Shown here in pieces: positions 24,286 to 32,801 of a stretch of 64,000 nucleotides of DNA. The translations under genes and the position numbers were made by a program. Within the stretch, counting starts at the first letter, position 1. The number at the start of each line of letters is the position of its first letter. The notes under the pieces are model-generated. The model was not told where the DNA came from, did not search any database, and saw nothing but the letters and a program-made list of their open reading frames with translations. Source of the DNA: JAIRMO01 sp046533115 (GTDB taxonomy: Bacteria; Spirochaetota; Spirochaetia; Treponematales; Breznakiellaceae); the NCBI RefSeq assembly GCF_046533115.1, contig NZ_JAJQRC010000001.1, positions 259,163-323,162 of the forward strand, in the 5' to 3' direction.

Positions 24286-24465
24286 TTATGGTTTTTCATT
24301 CTCAAACGTTCCTTTCCGTATTCCCTTTCTTGACTTCTCATCCATCACCAAACTTTTAATACTTAAAAGTTTCTTCCCGACTACTAATAACTTCTCTTTA
24401 TTCTCATCCTTCAAGTTCGCGAAATTACTGGTCAAATCTATAACCTGTGTGTCTTCATTTTTCAT
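24286..24465 (-). CDS. Small protein divergent from XRE copy 2
   Basis: 59 residues, charged, beginning MKNEDTQVIDLTSNFANLKD. The segment NFANLKDENKEKLLVVGKKLL parallels NYDQMTDEGKDELLSIGERYL of the protein at 23136. AGGGGGTG precedes the ATG at 24465. The gene lies head-to-head with XRE copy 2, mirroring module 1. Function unknown; a co-regulator or antitoxin-like partner of the XRE protein is a guess. Confidence 0.68.
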   Translation of the reverse strand: MKNEDTQVIDLTSNFANLKDENKEKLLVVGKKLLSIKSLVMDEKSRKGIRKGTFENEKP

Positions 24466-24749
24466 AATCACCCCCTTCATTGGTCTCCGGTCTGTAAACA
24501 AACCGGGTATTATATAAAAAAAAACCGGAAAATATTCAAAATTAACGGTGGTATCCCACAAACACCCGCTTAGAGGGAATTTATCACCCGCCTATATAAC
24601 TGTCAACCCCCTGATACCAGCCTGGATAAAATGAATATTTCTAACAATTTTAGTCATATATAAACTGTATAAAATATCATACGCATTCGATAAGTCTTGT
24701 TTATATCCTGTTTGTCTGGTATCTTAAGCTGTGGGAACTATGATTATAT
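24466..24749. other. Divergent control region of module 2
   Basis: On minus, TTGACA (24601-24606 complement) and TAAATT (24578-24583 complement) are spaced 17 bases for the small gene, with direct repeats CACCCGC at 24563 and 24585 flanking the -10. On plus, a weaker TTGTTT (24697) and TATCTT (24720), also 17 bases apart, could drive the XRE gene. Confidence 0.5.
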
Positions 24750-25088
24750 ATGAAGACCATATATGAGCGGATAAAAGAAATCAGAGCCAGACTGGGAATA
24801 TCTCAAGTTGAATTTTCGGAACGGATATTTGTAAGTAAAAGTTTTTACGGTGATATTGAAATTGGGAAAAAGAAAGTAAATGATAGGATTATTTTCATTG
24901 TCTGTAAACAGTTTAACGTCAATGAGGACTGGATTAGAACTGGAAAGGGTGATATGTTCATAGACACGCCTCCGGATATTAGATTGGAAAAGTTATTGGA
25001 TATATATAACCGTCTTGACGGTTCATTACGGGATTGTCTTGTTGAACAGTCGAGAATATTATTGAAGTTACAGAAAGATAAAGAATAA
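24750..25088 (+). CDS. XRE-family phage-repressor-like regulator, copy 2
   Basis: 112 residues with the same layout as copy 1: helix-turn-helix (RIKEIRARLGISQVEFSERI, then VSKSFYGDIEIGKKK), FNVNEDWIRTGKGDMF and a helical tail (LRDCLVEQSRILLKLQKDKE). The alignment with copy 1 runs end to end with no gap. The opposite orientation to copy 1 makes the pair a mirror arrangement across about 2.5 kb. No strong Shine-Dalgarno is visible. Confidence 0.88.
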   Translation: MKTIYERIKEIRARLGISQVEFSERIFVSKSFYGDIEIGKKKVNDRIIFIVCKQFNVNEDWIRTGKGDMFIDTPPDIRLEKLLDIYNRLDGSLRDCLVEQSRILLKLQKDKE

Positions 25089-25441
25089 AAAAGATAGTTT
25101 AAAAGTGAATGAAAGTTAGAATATATTATTGCTCACATAACTGCTACCCCCGGCTTTTACGTTATCAGCCAATACCGACCAGCAACGCTAATTCTTTATA
25201 GGATAAGGAAATAACACATTTTATCACTCCCCAGCATCAGGGGAATCCGCAAATTTGCATTTTTTAAGAAATTTTTCCCAGGTGCTTGACAAACAAGTTT
25301 TGTTACTATATAAAGAAACACATTAGATTGTTTCTGTTTATAGAAACAATACGCAAAGGGTGCTAGGATCTGTCAGCCCGATTTGAACGGCGTGGAGGTC
25401 CTAGCCGGGGAGTATAAAAAAACAGGTATAAGGAGTTTTAC
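25089..25441 (+). promoter_or_regulatory. trp operon promoter and leader
   Basis: Promoter TTGACA (25286) / TATAAA (25309) with 17-base spacing. The untranslated leader of about 120 bases carries three alternating half-sites: AGAAACA (25314), TGTTTCT (25329) and AGAAACA (25342). The first two form an operator-like dyad over the start point, the last two an 8-bp hairpin. A larger hairpin GCTAGGATCT / AGGTCCTAGC spans 25362-25405. No T-run follows and no Trp-rich leader peptide is seen, so repressor or RNA-binding control is more likely than classical attenuation. The bases before 25280 hold nothing recognisable. Confidence 0.6.
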
Positions 25442-26476
25442 GTGATCAAAGAAGCGATTGCTCTGGCGGCCCGGCGGGAGAACCTGAGTTACGACATGGC
25501 CGAGGCGGTGATGGATGAAATTATGGGGGGAAGGGCCAGCGGGATTCAGATGGCGGCTTTTCTGACGGCCATGGCGGTGAAGGGGGAAACTATCGAGGAG
25601 ATCACCGCGTCGGCGGCAGGGATGCGGAAGCACTGTATCCGTATCCTCCACGACATGGATGTACTGGAGATTGTGGGGACCGGCGGGGATTTTTCCAACT
25701 CCTTTAATATCTCTACGACATCGGCGATGGTTATTTCCGCCTCGGGGATTCCCGTGGCGAAGCATGGGAACCGGGCTGCCTCCAGTAAGTCCGGGGCCGC
25801 GGATGTGCTGGAAAGTCTGGGGGTGGATATTACCGTTTCCCCGGAGCGGAGTTTGGAACTGCTCAAGGGTATCGGCCTCTGCTTCCTCTTTGCCCAGAAC
25901 TACCATATCTCCATGAAGTATGTGGCCCCGGTACGGAAGGAACTGGGGATTAGGACGATCTTTAATATCCTGGGACCCCTGGTGAATCCCGCAGGGGCGA
26001 ACATGGAACTGCTGGGGGTCTACGATGCGGACCTGATTGAACCCATGGCCCGGGTACTTGCCAATCTGGGGGTGAAAAGCGCCCTGGTGGTCTATGGTCA
26101 GGATGGCTTTGATGAAATATCCGTCAGCGCCCCTACCAGCGTGTGTGAATTGCGGAACGGGGCGCTTAGGTCCTACACCATTGAGCCTGAACAGTTCGGC
26201 CTGAAACGCTGCAGTAAAGAAGACCTGGTCGGGGGTTCCCCGGCGGATAACGCGGCGATAACCAGGGCGATCTTATCCGGGGAAGAGGGGCCCAAACGGG
26301 ATGCGGTACTGCTCAATTCCGCGGCGGCGATCTACATTGCCCGGCCCGGTCTGAGCATGGATGAGGCGGTGGGGATCGCCCGGAAAACCATCGACAGCGG
26401 CAGGGCCCGGGCCCAGTTGGAAAAGTTTATCGAGCTTTCTGTTGTCCCGGAACGGGAACAGGCGGGGGTTCTGTGA
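25442..26476 (+). CDS. trpD: Anthranilate phosphoribosyltransferase
   Basis: 344 residues, GTG start with AAGGAG seven bases upstream. Signature VGTGGDFSNSFNISTTSAMVI, KHGNRAASSKSGAADVLE and the GLCFLFAQNYHISMKY segment are intact. It joins anthranilate to phosphoribosyl pyrophosphate. First gene of trpDCFBA; it overlaps trpC by four bases. The operon lacks trpE and trpG, so anthranilate must come from a distant locus or another source. Confidence 0.96.
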   Translation: MIKEAIALAARRENLSYDMAEAVMDEIMGGRASGIQMAAFLTAMAVKGETIEEITASAAGMRKHCIRILHDMDVLEIVGTGGDFSNSFNISTTSAMVISASGIPVAKHGNRAASSKSGAADVLESLGVDITVSPERSLELLKGIGLCFLFAQNYHISMKYVAPVRKELGIRTIFNILGPLVNPAGANMELLGVYDADLIEPMARVLANLGVKSALVVYGQDGFDEISVSAPTSVCELRNGALRSYTIEPEQFGLKRCSKEDLVGGSPADNAAITRAILSGEEGPKRDAVLLNSAAAIYIARPGLSMDEAVGIARKTIDSGRARAQLEKFIELSVVPEREQAGVL

Positions 26477-27291
26477 TCCTGGACGAGATTGCCGCCGCGG
26501 CCCATAGGCGGGTTGCCCGGGCCAAGGAGACGCTGCCCCTGGGGGCGCTGCGGGAGGCCGCGTTGGCGGCGGACGGCACGCCATCGGGGAATACCGCGCC
26601 TCCCCTACTTTTTGACCGGGCCCTTTCCGCACCGGGACTCTCGTTCATCTGTGAAGTGAAGCGGGCCTCTCCCTCCCGGGGGCTCATTGCCGAAGACTTT
26701 CCCTACCTACAAATTGCCGGAGAATACGAGGAGGCTGGGGCGGCGGCTATTTCGGTGCTTACCGAACCGGAGTTTTTTTTAGGCAGCGACGCTTACCTGC
26801 GGGATATCGCCGCAACAGTGAAGGTCCCCCTGCTCCGCAAGGATTTTACCGTGGACCCCTATCAGATTTATCAGGCAAAAATCCTGGGGGCCTCGGCAGT
26901 TCTGCTGATCTGCGCCCTCCTTGAAACCTCCTCTTTACGGGAATATATTACCATTGCGGATACCCTGGGCCTTTCCTGCCTTGTCGAAGTCCATAATGGG
27001 GAGGAAATACAATCCGCTCTGGACGCAGGGGCCCGGATTATCGGAATCAACAACCGGGACCTTAAAACTTTTCAGGTTGATCCGGGGATTACCGGCCGGC
27101 TTCGGAAACTTGTCCCGCCGGATTGCCTGGCGGTTTCCGAAAGCGGCGTTAGGGCGGCGGCGGATATCCAGGTTCTGCGGGAACTGGGGATGGATGCGGT
27201 ACTTATCGGCGAGGCCTTGATGCGCTCACCGGACAAAAAACAATTCCTGACGGAACTGCGGGGCCGGGGAAGCGATTATGACGAAAATTAA
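26473..27291 (+). CDS. trpC: Indole-3-glycerol phosphate synthase
   Basis: 272 residues, GTG start overlapping trpD. TIM-barrel motifs: FICEVKRASPSRGLI, VPLLRKDFTVDPYQIYQAKILGA, GINNRDLKTF and VSESGVRAAADIQ. All catalytic Lys and Glu positions are visible. It closes the indole ring. A 20-residue insert after residue 30 is slightly longer than usual. It overlaps trpF by 14 bases, implying coupling. Confidence 0.96.
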   Translation: MILDEIAAAAHRRVARAKETLPLGALREAALAADGTPSGNTAPPLLFDRALSAPGLSFICEVKRASPSRGLIAEDFPYLQIAGEYEEAGAAAISVLTEPEFFLGSDAYLRDIAATVKVPLLRKDFTVDPYQIYQAKILGASAVLLICALLETSSLREYITIADTLGLSCLVEVHNGEEIQSALDAGARIIGINNRDLKTFQVDPGITGRLRKLVPPDCLAVSESGVRAAADIQVLRELGMDAVLIGEALMRSPDKKQFLTELRGRGSDYDEN

Positions 27292-27970
27292 GATCTGCGG
27301 TCTCTTCCGGGAGGAGGATGTCGAGTATGCCAATGAGGCCGGCCCTGATTTTATCGGCTTTGTCTTTGCCCCCAGCCGCCGCCGGGTTAGTGCGGAACGA
27401 GCCGCCCGGCTGCGGTCAAGGCTGGCGGCGGGGATTATTCCGGTGGGAGTTTTTGTCCGGGCCCCGCCGGAGGAAATTACCCGCCGCTACCAGGAGGGAC
27501 TTTTCGATATGGCCCAGCTTCATGGTGATGAGGACGGGGCCTATATTCGCCGGCTCAAGGAACTTTCCGCCGGGACCGGCCGGGGTCCGGTCCCGGTGAT
27601 CAAGGCGGTGCGGGTGGAGGGCGCCGCCGATCTTGAACCTTGGCGGGATACTTCCACCAGCCCGGAGGTCAGGGACGCCGGAACGCCGGATTACCTGCTC
27701 CTTGACCGGGGAGGCGGCGGTACGGGGCAAGCCTTTGATTGGGACCTGTTGGGCCCCGGGACGGGGGAACAGGCCGGAGGGGACCGCGTTCCGGTCCTTG
27801 GACAGCCCTGGTTTTTGGCGGGGGGTGTTTCCCTAGATACCCTTGACCGGGCGCTGATATACCGGCCCTTCGCCATCGATGTCTCGAGCGGCGCGGAAAC
27901 CGGCGGGATAAAAGACCGGGAAAAAATGATAGCGTTGGTCAAACGAATACGGGAGGAGTTAAAGCGGTGA
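27278..27970 (+). CDS. trpF: Phosphoribosylanthranilate isomerase
   Basis: 230 residues. KICGLFREEDVEYANEAGPDFIGFVF holds the catalytic Cys; AQLHGDED, a DYLLLDRGGGGTGQAFDW segment with the catalytic Asp, and the phosphate loop FLAGGVS are present. It is somewhat longer than the usual 200-210 because of Gly/Pro-rich inserts. It overlaps trpC and trpB. Confidence 0.95.
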   Translation: MTKIKICGLFREEDVEYANEAGPDFIGFVFAPSRRRVSAERAARLRSRLAAGIIPVGVFVRAPPEEITRRYQEGLFDMAQLHGDEDGAYIRRLKELSAGTGRGPVPVIKAVRVEGAADLEPWRDTSTSPEVRDAGTPDYLLLDRGGGGTGQAFDWDLLGPGTGEQAGGDRVPVLGQPWFLAGGVSLDTLDRALIYRPFAIDVSSGAETGGIKDREKMIALVKRIREELKR

Positions 27971-29151
27971 CAAAAGGCAGATTTGGTGATTATGGCGGGC
28001 AGTATATCCCCGAAACTTTGATGAACGAGATCATCAGGCTGGAAAAGGTATATAACCACTATAAGGAAGATCCTGATTTTCAGGCGGAACTGAGGGGGCT
28101 CCTAAAGGACTATGCCGGCCGGCCATCCCTTTTGTACTATGCCGAAAAGATGAGCAGGGATCTGGGGGGGGCGAAGGTTTATCTGAAGCGGGAGGACCTG
28201 AATCACACGGGGTCCCACAAGATCAACAATGTTCTGGGTCAGACCCTGCTGGCAAAGAAGATGGGAAAGACCCGGATCATTGCCGAAACCGGGGCGGGAC
28301 AACACGGGGTTGCCGCCGCCACCGCCGCGGCCCTTTTAGCTATGGACTGTGAAATTTTCATGGGGAAGGAGGACACCGAGCGGCAGGCCCTGAATGTGTA
28401 CCGCATGAAGCTCCTGGGGGCCAAGGTGAATGCCGTTACTTCCGGTACTCAGACCCTCAAGGACGCGGTAAACGAAACCATGCGGGAATGGGTCAGCCGG
28501 GTCGCCGATACCCACTATGTGCTGGGATCGGTGATGGGCCCCCACCCCTTCCCCACCATAGTCCGGGATTTCCAGAGCGTCATAGGCCGGGAGGCCCGGG
28601 GACAGATCCTGGAACGGGAGGGGAAACTCCCCGCCGCGGTGATCGCCTGTGTGGGGGGCGGCAGTAATGCCATGGGACTTTTTTATCATTTTATCCCCGA
28701 CACGGCCGTACGGCTCATCGGCTGCGAGGCTGCCGGGAGCGGGATCGATACGGAACAGCACGCCGCCACCATGGCCCGGGGAAGGGTGGGGATTTTCCAT
28801 GGGATGAAGTCCTACTTCTGCCAAAACGGGGATGGGCAGATCGCCCCGGTGTATTCGATCTCCGCGGGGCTGGACTACCCGGGGATAGGACCGGAACACG
28901 CGTATCTTCACGACACGGGGCGGGCGGAGTATGTGCCGGTCACCGACGAGGAGGCGGTCTCTGCCTTTGAGTACCTGGCCCGCAGCGAGGGGATCATCTG
29001 CGCTATCGAAAGCGCCCACGCTCTGGCCCATGCCAGGATCCTGGCGCCCAAATTGGGCAGGGACGAGAATATCATCATCTGTCTTTCCGGCCGGGGGGAT
29101 AAGGATGTTTCGGCAATCGCAAAGTATCGCGGGGAGTTAATCAGTGAGTAG
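27967..29151 (+). CDS. trpB: Tryptophan synthase beta chain
   Basis: 394 residues, GTG start overlapping trpF. GDYGGQYIPETLM, the PLP lysine in HTGSHKINN, AETGAGQHGVA, and the phosphate-binding GGGSNAMG are all intact. It joins indole and serine. Length is normal for TrpB1 and it pairs with the adjacent trpA. Confidence 0.97.
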   Translation: MTKGRFGDYGGQYIPETLMNEIIRLEKVYNHYKEDPDFQAELRGLLKDYAGRPSLLYYAEKMSRDLGGAKVYLKREDLNHTGSHKINNVLGQTLLAKKMGKTRIIAETGAGQHGVAAATAAALLAMDCEIFMGKEDTERQALNVYRMKLLGAKVNAVTSGTQTLKDAVNETMREWVSRVADTHYVLGSVMGPHPFPTIVRDFQSVIGREARGQILEREGKLPAAVIACVGGGSNAMGLFYHFIPDTAVRLIGCEAAGSGIDTEQHAATMARGRVGIFHGMKSYFCQNGDGQIAPVYSISAGLDYPGIGPEHAYLHDTGRAEYVPVTDEEAVSAFEYLARSEGIICAIESAHALAHARILAPKLGRDENIIICLSGRGDKDVSAIAKYRGELISE

Positions 29152-29935
29152 TATTACTAACGCTTTTCAAAACGGCAAGGCCTTTATCGGATTTGTGACC
29201 GGCGGGGACCCCGGCATCGAAAAGACCGAAGCCTTTGTCCTTGAGATGGTCAGGGCCGGGGCGGATCTGGTGGAAATCGGTATCCCCTTTTCGGACCCTA
29301 TCGCCGAAGGCCCGGTGATCCAGCGGGCCAATATCCGTGCCCTTTCCTCGGGAACCACCACGGACAAACTCTTTAACCTGGTAGAAAAGCTGCGGCGGAA
29401 CATCGAAACGCCCCTGGTGTTTCTTACCTATCTGAATCCGGTGTTCAGTTATGGTTATGACCGCTTTTTCAAAAGATGCCGGGATACCGGGGTGGATGGG
29501 ATCATCATCCCTGACCTGCCCTTTGAGGAACAGGGGGAAGTTCGGGACATATCCGCCCGCTACGGGGTGGACCTTATCTCCCTTATCGCCCCCACATCGG
29601 AGGAGCGGATTCTGGAAATCGTCCGGACCGCCTCGGGATTTCTGTACCTGGTGTCGTCCCTGGGAGTCACGGGGGTTCGCGGGGAGATCACCACCGACCT
29701 GGCCGCCATTATCGCCCTGGTGAAGAAGGCTCAGACCCAGGGCGGCGCACCGCGGCTGCCGGCGGCCGTGGGTTTCGGCATCCATACACCCACCCAGGCG
29801 GCGGAGATCGCCCGCATCGCCGATGGAATCATCGTGGGAAGTGCTATCGTCAAAATTATCGAGGACCATGGCGAAGCCGCGGGGAAACCTATCTACGAAT
29901 ATGTTAAGGGAATGAAAGAGGCGATTGGATCCTAG
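29144..29935 (+). CDS. trpA: Tryptophan synthase alpha chain
   Basis: 263 residues, GTG start overlapping trpB by 8 bases. Catalytic Glu in DLVEIGIPFSDPIAEGP, catalytic Asp in GIIIPDLPFEEQ, and GFGIHTPTQA and GIIVGSAIVK are intact. It cleaves indole-3-glycerol phosphate and channels indole to TrpB. Last gene of the operon. Confidence 0.97.
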   Translation: MSSITNAFQNGKAFIGFVTGGDPGIEKTEAFVLEMVRAGADLVEIGIPFSDPIAEGPVIQRANIRALSSGTTTDKLFNLVEKLRRNIETPLVFLTYLNPVFSYGYDRFFKRCRDTGVDGIIIPDLPFEEQGEVRDISARYGVDLISLIAPTSEERILEIVRTASGFLYLVSSLGVTGVRGEITTDLAAIIALVKKAQTQGGAPRLPAAVGFGIHTPTQAAEIARIADGIIVGSAIVKIIEDHGEAAGKPIYEYVKGMKEAIGS

Positions 29936-29948
29936 GGACCCGTATACG

Positions 29949-29991
29949 GGAATAATTATGAGGTAATACGCCACTTGAGCATAATTATTCC
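29949..29991. repeat. 12-bp perfect inverted repeat before the Hsp70 cluster
   Basis: GGAATAATTATG and CATAATTATTCC are separated by 19 bases. It lies 14 bases past trpA and about 55 bases before the GrpE-like start. It lacks a T-run and is not the CIRCE sequence. It could be a terminator of trp or an operator of the chaperone genes. Confidence 0.5.
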
Positions 29992-30046
29992 TTCTGATAA
30001 AATTAAGATCATGTTATCCGCTCCGGTCAAAGGCTTGTTTTAGCCT

Positions 30047-30697
30047 ATGTTGGACTTTGAAGCCGAACTTAACAAATTACTCTCCGGCGAGACCGGGAGA
30101 CTCCCCCAATACGAACTTGTGGAACTTGCGGCGGCAGGTCAGAACCTGTTGACGGAACTCAACAAGCGGCAAACCGATGTTTCCCTGCAAATCGAAGAAA
30201 TTTATGATTTGGTAAAAGAGCAGGAGGGCTTGCAGAAGCGGGTGGATGCCGAAAAGGCCCGGGCGAACCAGTTGGTTCTGGCGGCAATAGGCCTCGTCGA
30301 CCTGCTTGAAGATTTTTGTACCTATGCGGGGCAGAGTGGCAGCGAAGAACTGAACCATCAGGCGCGTATTCTGTGGGAAAATGCCGGATCCATCCTTTCA
30401 AACTGCGGTATATTCCGCTTTGGGGAGGAAGGACAGCCCCTGAATCCGCAGATTCATACGGTCAAGGCAAGCGTCGAATCGCCGTTCCCCCCCGAGCAGG
30501 TGGTTCAGGTACTGCAAAGCGGCTACCTATATAGGGACATTCTGGTGCGGAAGGCCGCGGTAGTGGTGAGTCAAGGGCAGCAGGATGGGGCGGGGGAAAC
30601 GGAAGCAGCGAATGCCGAAGCCGGGGATTACGATCCGGATAAAATCGAAGATGAAATTGAGTATCAACATAAACCAGAAGGAGAATTCGGCGAATGA
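30047..30697 (+). CDS. Divergent GrpE-like nucleotide exchange factor
   Basis: 216 residues. The long coiled-coil-prone N-terminal half (LLTELNKRQTDVSLQIEEIYD, KRVDAEKARANQLVLAAIGLVDLLEDF) is followed by a GrpE-type C-terminal beta domain ending VVQVLQSGYLYRDILVRKAAVVVS, which parallels the usual VLQ-GY-L--R-IRPA-V-VS. An acidic tail extends beyond it. It overlaps the following Hsp70 gene by four bases, so it probably serves that paralogue rather than the housekeeping DnaK. No clear ribosome site is seen. Confidence 0.8.
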   Translation: MLDFEAELNKLLSGETGRLPQYELVELAAAGQNLLTELNKRQTDVSLQIEEIYDLVKEQEGLQKRVDAEKARANQLVLAAIGLVDLLEDFCTYAGQSGSEELNHQARILWENAGSILSNCGIFRFGEEGQPLNPQIHTVKASVESPFPPEQVVQVLQSGYLYRDILVRKAAVVVSQGQQDGAGETEAANAEAGDYDPDKIEDEIEYQHKPEGEFGE

Positions 30698-32376
30698 GCA
30701 AAATAGTGGGCATAGATTTAGGAACCTCCACATCGGAAATTGCCTGTATTGTTGATGGAATCCCAAAGCTGCTTCCTAATACCCAAGGAAAGCTGGTTAC
30801 CCCTTCGGTAGTGTATATCGGGCAGGATGGAACGGTTCTCGTAGGCGAGGAAGCCGCCGAATATCTTTTTACCCGGCCCGACTGTACCTTTATGGAGGTA
30901 AAGCGCCTCACCGGCAGCGGTAAAAAACTCAAAGCCCATGGCAAGGAGTACGCGCCGGAGGAGATTCAGGCCATGCTTCTTTCCTACCTGGTTCGATGCG
31001 CTGAAAGCAGCTTGAAAGAAAAAATTGACCGGGCGGTGATCACCGTACCGGCCTATTTTACCGATGTACAGCGGCGGGCAACCGCAAAGGCCGGGGAGCT
31101 TGCGGGCCTGCATGTGGAACGGATCATCAATGAACCCACCGCGGCGGCCCTGGACTACGGCCTTTCAAATCTCAAGGAATGTAAAAATGTGTTGGTCTAC
31201 GATCTGGGTGGCGGTACCCTGGATGTTACGGTCCTTGAGCTTTTTGAAGGGGTCATTGATGTGAAGGCAAGCAGCGGCAACAATCACCTGGGCGGTAAAG
31301 ATTTTGATGAAATCATCATGAGCCATCTCGCCGATCCCGCGAAGGATGAACGGGCCCTCATGCGGCTGAAAAAAGCTGCGGAGGACTGTAAAATCGCTTT
31401 GAGCAGCCAGGATGAGTATAAGGTTTCCCTCCCCTTTCTTTTGACCAGCAAGGACGGAAAGCCGGTTTCGGTAGAAAAGACCGTTCGCCGGGAGGATTTT
31501 GAAGCTTGGGTGTCGGAGAAGGTCAATTCCACCCGGGACCCCATGAAAAGCGCCCTGGAGGATGCGAAATTGACCCCCCAGGATTTACAGGTTATTCTTC
31601 TGGTAGGGGGTTCCACCCGGATCCCCTGTATAAAAAAACTGGTGGAGGAAACCCTTGGTGCGGTTCCCCGCTCTCTGGTGGATCCGGATTTGACGGTGGC
31701 CCGGGGTGCGGCGATTCAGGCAGGGCTTCTTGAGGGCAGCATTAACAACGAAGATCTGGTACTGACCGATGTCTGCCCCTATACCTTGGGGACGGCACCA
31801 TTGCAGGATGGCCTCCTCGGTAAGCGGCCGGTCTTTGATCCCCTGATTCCCCGGAACACCACGATTCCCACGGAAAAAGTGAAGATCTACACGACCGCCG
31901 CCGATTACCAGACGAAGGTAATCATCGACGTGTATCAGGGGGAGTCCTCGGATCCGGATAATAACGAGCGGCTCGGGGAGGTCAGCCTCAAGGGAATTCC
32001 CCCCGCCAAGCGGGGAAAGGAACAAATTGAAGTAAGCTTCGGCTATGACATGAACGGTATCCTCCAGGTAAAGGCAAGCGTAGTTTCCACAGGCAAGCAG
32101 GTTTTCGCGGAAATCAGTACCACCGGGGTAAAGGCCAAGCCTCTTTTGGATCTGTCGAAATGGGAGCAGGCGGAGGGCGCCCGGCAGTTTCGTCCCCTGA
32201 TACGTAAAGCGGAAAAGCTTATCGCTTCGGGCAAAGATCTGGGTGACGACGTGAGCCTCCTCGTGCGGCGGATCAAGGAGGCGATTCTGTTAAAGAACAA
32301 AGAACAAGCCGAAGAGTATCGGGACGAATTACTGATTATGGTTGAAGCGCTGGAAAAATTGGAAAAACTGTTATGA
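30694..32376 (+). CDS. Short DnaK/Hsp70 paralogue
   Basis: 560 residues against about 610-640 for DnaK. The ATPase domain (about 1-365) has GIDLGTSTSEIACI, AVITVPAYFTDVQRRAT, INEPTAAALDYG, VYDLGGGTLDVTVLE and VLLVGGSTRIP. The substrate domain (about 380-500) has PYTLGTAPLQDG, NTTIPTEKVKIYTTAADYQTKV and YDMNGILQVKA. The helical lid is short and there is no EEVD-like tail. It is embedded in a four-gene operon with GrpE-like, TPR and J-like genes, so it is a specialised chaperone. The client is unknown. Confidence 0.93.
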   Translation: MSKIVGIDLGTSTSEIACIVDGIPKLLPNTQGKLVTPSVVYIGQDGTVLVGEEAAEYLFTRPDCTFMEVKRLTGSGKKLKAHGKEYAPEEIQAMLLSYLVRCAESSLKEKIDRAVITVPAYFTDVQRRATAKAGELAGLHVERIINEPTAAALDYGLSNLKECKNVLVYDLGGGTLDVTVLELFEGVIDVKASSGNNHLGGKDFDEIIMSHLADPAKDERALMRLKKAAEDCKIALSSQDEYKVSLPFLLTSKDGKPVSVEKTVRREDFEAWVSEKVNSTRDPMKSALEDAKLTPQDLQVILLVGGSTRIPCIKKLVEETLGAVPRSLVDPDLTVARGAAIQAGLLEGSINNEDLVLTDVCPYTLGTAPLQDGLLGKRPVFDPLIPRNTTIPTEKVKIYTTAADYQTKVIIDVYQGESSDPDNNERLGEVSLKGIPPAKRGKEQIEVSFGYDMNGILQVKASVVSTGKQVFAEISTTGVKAKPLLDLSKWEQAEGARQFRPLIRKAEKLIASGKDLGDDVSLLVRRIKEAILLKNKEQAEEYRDELLIMVEALEKLEKLL

Positions 32377-32801
32377 CCACTACGGAGGGGATTGGGAGGC
32401 GCTATTACCTGCTGGGTCTTGCGGCGGCGGAACAGCGAAATTTGACTGCCGCCCTCCACTATGGGTCCTTTGCCCATATCCTGGATCCGGGGCTTGGTGA
32501 TGCGGCGCGTCTTGCGGAAATTTGCCGGTATGAGCTTGGGGGGATGCCGGAGCCGGAAAGGTTTACTATACTTGCAGGGCAAAAGAAGTGGAAGGCGGCG
32601 GCTTTGGCGGCGAAAGGGGTTCCCCATCAAAGTGTACGGCTTCTTAACATACAGGGCTGCCTTTGGGCGCTGGCAAAACATTATGGCCGGGCGGCGGATT
32701 GTTTTGCCAGGGCATTAACAAAAGACCGCGGTAACCGACTTGCCGCGGATGCCCTCGCCGAATTTAGCCGGCGACGGAAGTGCTTTTGGAGGTTTTTTTG
32801 A
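32373..32801 (+). CDS. Small TPR-like protein in Hsp70 operon
   Basis: 142 residues. Two or three helical repeats of TPR type (YYLLGLAAAEQRNLTAALHY, LNIQGCLWALAKHYGRAADC) and a Trp/Phe-rich end. It overlaps the Hsp70 stop by four bases, and its own stop overlaps the next start. Probably an adaptor of the chaperone; no enzymatic motif. Confidence 0.75.
   Translation: MTTTEGIGRRYYLLGLAAAEQRNLTAALHYGSFAHILDPGLGDAARLAEICRYELGGMPEPERFTILAGQKKWKAAALAAKGVPHQSVRLLNIQGCLWALAKHYGRAADCFARALTKDRGNRLAADALAEFSRRRKCFWRFF

Noticed and set aside
20000..25100. Complete prophage
   Set aside because: Phage-like regulators are present but no integrase, portal, capsid, terminase or lysis gene was found.
25286..25441. 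T-box or classical Trp attenuator
   Set aside because: No T-box core, no Trp codons in a short leader frame and no hairpin followed by a T-run.
29949..29991. CIRCE element before the Hsp70 genes
   Set aside because: The dyad does not contain TTAGCACTC/GAGTGCTAA.
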